Assembly (NCBI GenBank): GCA_023388935.1
Contig: JAEWFG010000115.1
Span: 1-26,089 of the forward strand
From: Pseudomonadota bacterium
GTDB taxonomy: Bacteria; Pseudomonadota; Alphaproteobacteria; Rhizobiales; Xanthobacteraceae
DNA: 26,089 nucleotides
Direction: 5' to 3'
Below, piece after piece: positions 24,034 through 26,089 of this stretch. The first letter of the stretch is position 1; the number at the start of each line of letters is the position of its first letter. The notes under the pieces were generated by a model. The model saw only the letters and a program-made list of their open reading frames with translations. It was not told the origin of the DNA and did no database searches. The position numbers were made by a program, and so were the translations under genes.

Positions 24034-24981
24034 ATGCCCGTTGTGCTCGATCCCGATGCCGCCGCCGTCTACAAGGCCTTTCAGGAGGCCGGCCGCCCCG
24101 CCTACGAGACCCTGACCGCAGCGGAAGCGCGCGCTTACTACGCGCAGGCCCGCTTTGCGACCAATCCTGAAGCACCCGAGCTTGCGCGCGTCGCGTCGCT
24201 GTCGATCCCGGCGCCACATGGCGCGATTCCGGCGCGCATCTATGTGCCGAAGGAAGCGCGGCAGCACGACGGATTATCGCCGGCACTGGTGTTCTTCCAC
24301 GGTGGCGGCTGGGTCATCGGCGATCTCGACTCCCACGACGTTGTCTGCCGCAAGCTCGCCGTCGAGGGCGCACTGATCGTGATCTCGATCGACTACCGCC
24401 TCGCGCCGGAACACAAGTTTCCCGCCGCAGCCGATGACGCGATCGCCGCTACCAAATGGATCGCCGCGAATGCGCGCGAACTCGGCATCGACGCCTCGCG
24501 CCTCTCAATTGGCGGCGACAGCGCCGGCGGCAATCTCGCAGCTGTCGTTACGCTTGTGGCACGCGACGACGATGGTCCCGCCATCGCAGGCCAGGTCCTG
24601 ATCTATCCGGCGGTCGATTTCGCCATGACGCATGGCTCCCACAGCGAGCCCGAGACCAGCGTACTGCTGACGCATTCGGTGATCCGCTGGTTCCGCGACC
24701 ACTATCTCGACGGCGCCGCCGACATCCGCGACTGGCGTGCCTCGCCGGCGCGCGCGGCGAGCCTTGCCGGCCTGCCGCCGGCCTATGTGCTGACCGCCGG
24801 CGCCGACCCCCTGCGCGACGAAGGCGATGAATATGCCGCACGTCTCGAGCAGGCCGGCGTGCCCGTCACCTACAAACATTATCCCGGCCAGTTCCACGGC
24901 TTCTTCACGATGGGCAAATTGTTGCAGCAGGCCAACGTCGCGGTGAGCGAGATCGGCGCGTGGCTGAAAGGCTTGGGCTAG
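24034..24981 (+). CDS. Alpha/beta hydrolase, hormone-sensitive lipase (HSL) family esterase
   Basis: The 315-residue product hydrolyses short- to medium-chain esters if it follows its family. The oxyanion-hole motif HGGGW is at residues 89-93. The nucleophile elbow GDSAGG (161-166) contains Ser163. The catalytic acid is probably Asp258 in AGADPLRDEG, and the catalytic His288 lies in QFHGF. An N-terminal cap (about 1-50) precedes the core, and YRLAPEHKFPAA is typical of HSL enzymes. There is no signal peptide, so it is cytoplasmic. I start at the ATG at 24034 with GAGG about eleven bases upstream; in-frame sequence before it does not look like a conserved N-terminus. It is divergent from the DUF2155 gene. 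The natural substrate is not deducible. Confidence 0.93.
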   Translation: MPVVLDPDAAAVYKAFQEAGRPAYETLTAAEARAYYAQARFATNPEAPELARVASLSIPAPHGAIPARIYVPKEARQHDGLSPALVFFHGGGWVIGDLDSHDVVCRKLAVEGALIVISIDYRLAPEHKFPAAADDAIAATKWIAANARELGIDASRLSIGGDSAGGNLAAVVTLVARDDDGPAIAGQVLIYPAVDFAMTHGSHSEPETSVLLTHSVIRWFRDHYLDGAADIRDWRASPARAASLAGLPPAYVLTAGADPLRDEGDEYAARLEQAGVPVTYKHYPGQFHGFFTMGKLLQQANVAVSEIGAWLKGLG

Positions 24982-24991
24982 CTCGAACCCC

Positions 24992-25081
24992 GTAGCCCGC
25001 ATGAGCGATAGCGAACATGCGGGACCGCTCTCACCGCACGGAAATACCTGTCCCGGATATCGCTGCGCTCATCCGCGCTAC
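24992..25081. repeat. Palindromic intergenic repeat of Bradyrhizobium type
   Basis: The left arm begins GTAGCCCGCATGAGCGATAG and the right arm ends CGCTGCGCTCATCCGCGCTAC; the outer parts are near reverse complements. The left arm also contains its own stem, CCCGCAT (24997-25003) with ATGCGGG (25017-25023). Elements of the form GTAGCCCGGATGAGCG..., ending CGCTCATCCGGGCTAC, are frequent between genes in Bradyrhizobium and related genomes, from memory. It fills the gap between the esterase gene and the transporter gene and may act as a transcript-end structure. Confidence 0.75.
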
Positions 25082-25107
25082 TAAACGCCAATGACGCCCT
25101 GATCGAG

Positions 25108-26089
25108 ATGCCTTCCGTTCCTCAAACCATCTTTGCCATTCCCCTGCGCGGGCTCACATGGATCGGTGACCAGGGCACGCGCGCGGTGGCAGCGGTCGTG
25201 TTCATCGCGGTAGCCGTGCCGCCGATCGGCGCGCTGCTGCGTCCCTATCTCACCGTGGCGATCGTCTGCCTGCTCTGCATCTCATTCATGCGCGTCGATC
25301 TGGCCGCGCTGTACGGCCACCTTCGCCGTCCAGGACTGGTCGCGGCCGCCACCGCCTGGACCACGCTCGGCGTACCCTTGATCGTCGGGCTGATCGCCTG
25401 GGCGACCGGCTTCGACAATCACTCGCCCGGCCTGTTCCTCGGACTGATGCTGCAGGGCATGGCCTCGCCGATGATGGCATCTCCCGCGCTCGCCGCGATG
25501 ATGGGCCTCGATGCCACGCTGGTGCTGATTACGCTCGTGACCTCGACAGCGCTCGTGCCGTTTACCGCCTCGCTATTCGCCGGCCTCTTTCTCGGTGCCA
25601 AGCTCAGCCTCACGCCGCTTGCGCTCGGCCTCAAGCTACTAGGCCTGCTGGCAGGCTCGCTGCTGGGCGCGACCATCATCCGACGCGTCGTCGGCGCGGA
25701 GGCGATCCAACGCCACAAGCGGCCGATCGACGGCATCAACATCATCATCCTCCTGGCATTTGCGTCCGCGGTCATGGGGGACGTGGCCCATGACGTGCTG
25801 ACCGACCCGGTCTTCACGATCGGCGTAGCGCTGATGGCATTTGCGATCTATTTCGCACTGCTGGCGGTGACGACGCTGATCTTCCGCCGCATCGGCTATG
25901 AGCGCGCGCTGGCGCTCGGACTGATGGTGTCACAGCGCAATCTGGGCCTGATGCTGGCTGCGACCGCCGGCGCGCTGCCGCCCACCACCTGGCTCTATTT
26001 CGCGCTCACCCAGTTTCCGCTCCATCTCACCCCCTACATGCTGACACCGATCGCGCGCCGTCTGATGGCGCGCAACGGCGGCCCCGGCA
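25108..26089 (+). CDS. Bile acid:sodium symporter (BASS)-like membrane transporter, 3' end beyond window
   Basis: An open frame from the ATG at 25108 runs to the last base without a stop, giving at least 327 codons. The product is very hydrophobic, with about nine or ten membrane segments starting around residue 27 (AVAAVVFIAVAVPPIGALL). A conserved-looking re-entrant region MVSQRNLGLMLAA late in the protein resembles the QN motif of the BASS family, and LGLMLQGMASPMMASPALAAMM is also in keeping with it. BASS proteins carry organic anions with sodium; I cannot tell the substrate. The length suggests that only a few residues are missing. The start is tentative: GAG precedes it, and an upstream ATG at 25091 stops after three codons. 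Confidence 0.8.
   Translation, partial: MPSVPQTIFAIPLRGLTWIGDQGTRAVAAVVFIAVAVPPIGALLRPYLTVAIVCLLCISFMRVDLAALYGHLRRPGLVAAATAWTTLGVPLIVGLIAWATGFDNHSPGLFLGLMLQGMASPMMASPALAAMMGLDATLVLITLVTSTALVPFTASLFAGLFLGAKLSLTPLALGLKLLGLLAGSLLGATIIRRVVGAEAIQRHKRPIDGINIIILLAFASAVMGDVAHDVLTDPVFTIGVALMAFAIYFALLAVTTLIFRRIGYERALALGLMVSQRNLGLMLAATAGALPPTTWLYFALTQFPLHLTPYMLTPIARRLMARNGGPG

Noticed and set aside
23828..24286. Upstream in-frame extension of the DUF2155 gene
   Set aside because: It overlaps the divergent esterase gene and would bury the signal peptide, so the start is placed at 23827 or 23788.

Overview
This is a high-GC chromosomal segment typical of Bradyrhizobium or a close relative (Nitrobacteraceae, Alphaproteobacteria). 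The assignment rests on remembered family and neighbourhood patterns: the prfB/mrcA/amiC/rne order, a very acidic and arginine-rich RNase E with a C-terminal GWW motif, a DUF1236 protein, an aroQ-accB-accC cluster, EcfG-type promoters and Bradyrhizobium-like intergenic palindromes. It is mostly core genome. I see no insertion sequence, integrase, CRISPR array, tRNA or rRNA.

Layout. (1) 1-4233, minus strand: the first codons of prfB, including its programmed +1 frameshift site; mrcA (penicillin-binding protein 1a); and amiC (cell-separation amidase) with a TTAA-N7-TTAA CtrA-type box in front. (2) 4234-4937: a 704-bp divergent region with a candidate rne promoter and strong hairpins in the probable rne leader. 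(3) 4938-8095: rne, whose S1 domain is split by an insert of about 250 residues with an extreme His/Asp tract, ending at a hairpin. (4) 8108-12717: a DadA-like FAD oxidoreductase on the plus strand, facing a minus-strand run of aminotransferase, bioY and dctA. (5) 12907-15230: a secreted M48 metallopeptidase with a TPR-type tail, followed by a periplasmic DsbA-like oxidoreductase. (6) 15325-16263: a secreted low-complexity DUF1236 protein behind an EcfG-type promoter. (7) 16440-18887: aroQ-accB-accC (shikimate pathway and acetyl-CoA carboxylase), with an inverted repeat between accB and accC. (8) 18898-22043: three translationally coupled signalling genes (CHASE3-like histidine kinase, single-domain response regulator, receiver-HisKA_2 kinase) behind a second EcfG-type promoter. 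(9) 22109-24981: aat (N-degron transferase), a convergent DUF2155 envelope protein, and an HSL-type esterase. (10) 24992-26089: an intergenic palindromic repeat and a bile-acid:Na+ symporter-like membrane protein that runs off the end.

Common themes are envelope growth and quality control (mrcA, amiC, M48 peptidase, DsbA-like protein, DUF2155), RNA decay (rne), biotin use (bioY, accB, accC) and stress signalling. The most interesting signal is the pair of EcfG (general stress response) promoter matches with identical 16-nt spacing. One stands before the DUF1236 gene and the other before the three-gene phosphorelay, which sits between accC and aat. Other notable points are the complete prfB frameshift signal at the window edge, the CtrA box at amiC, and the His-rich insert in RNase E.
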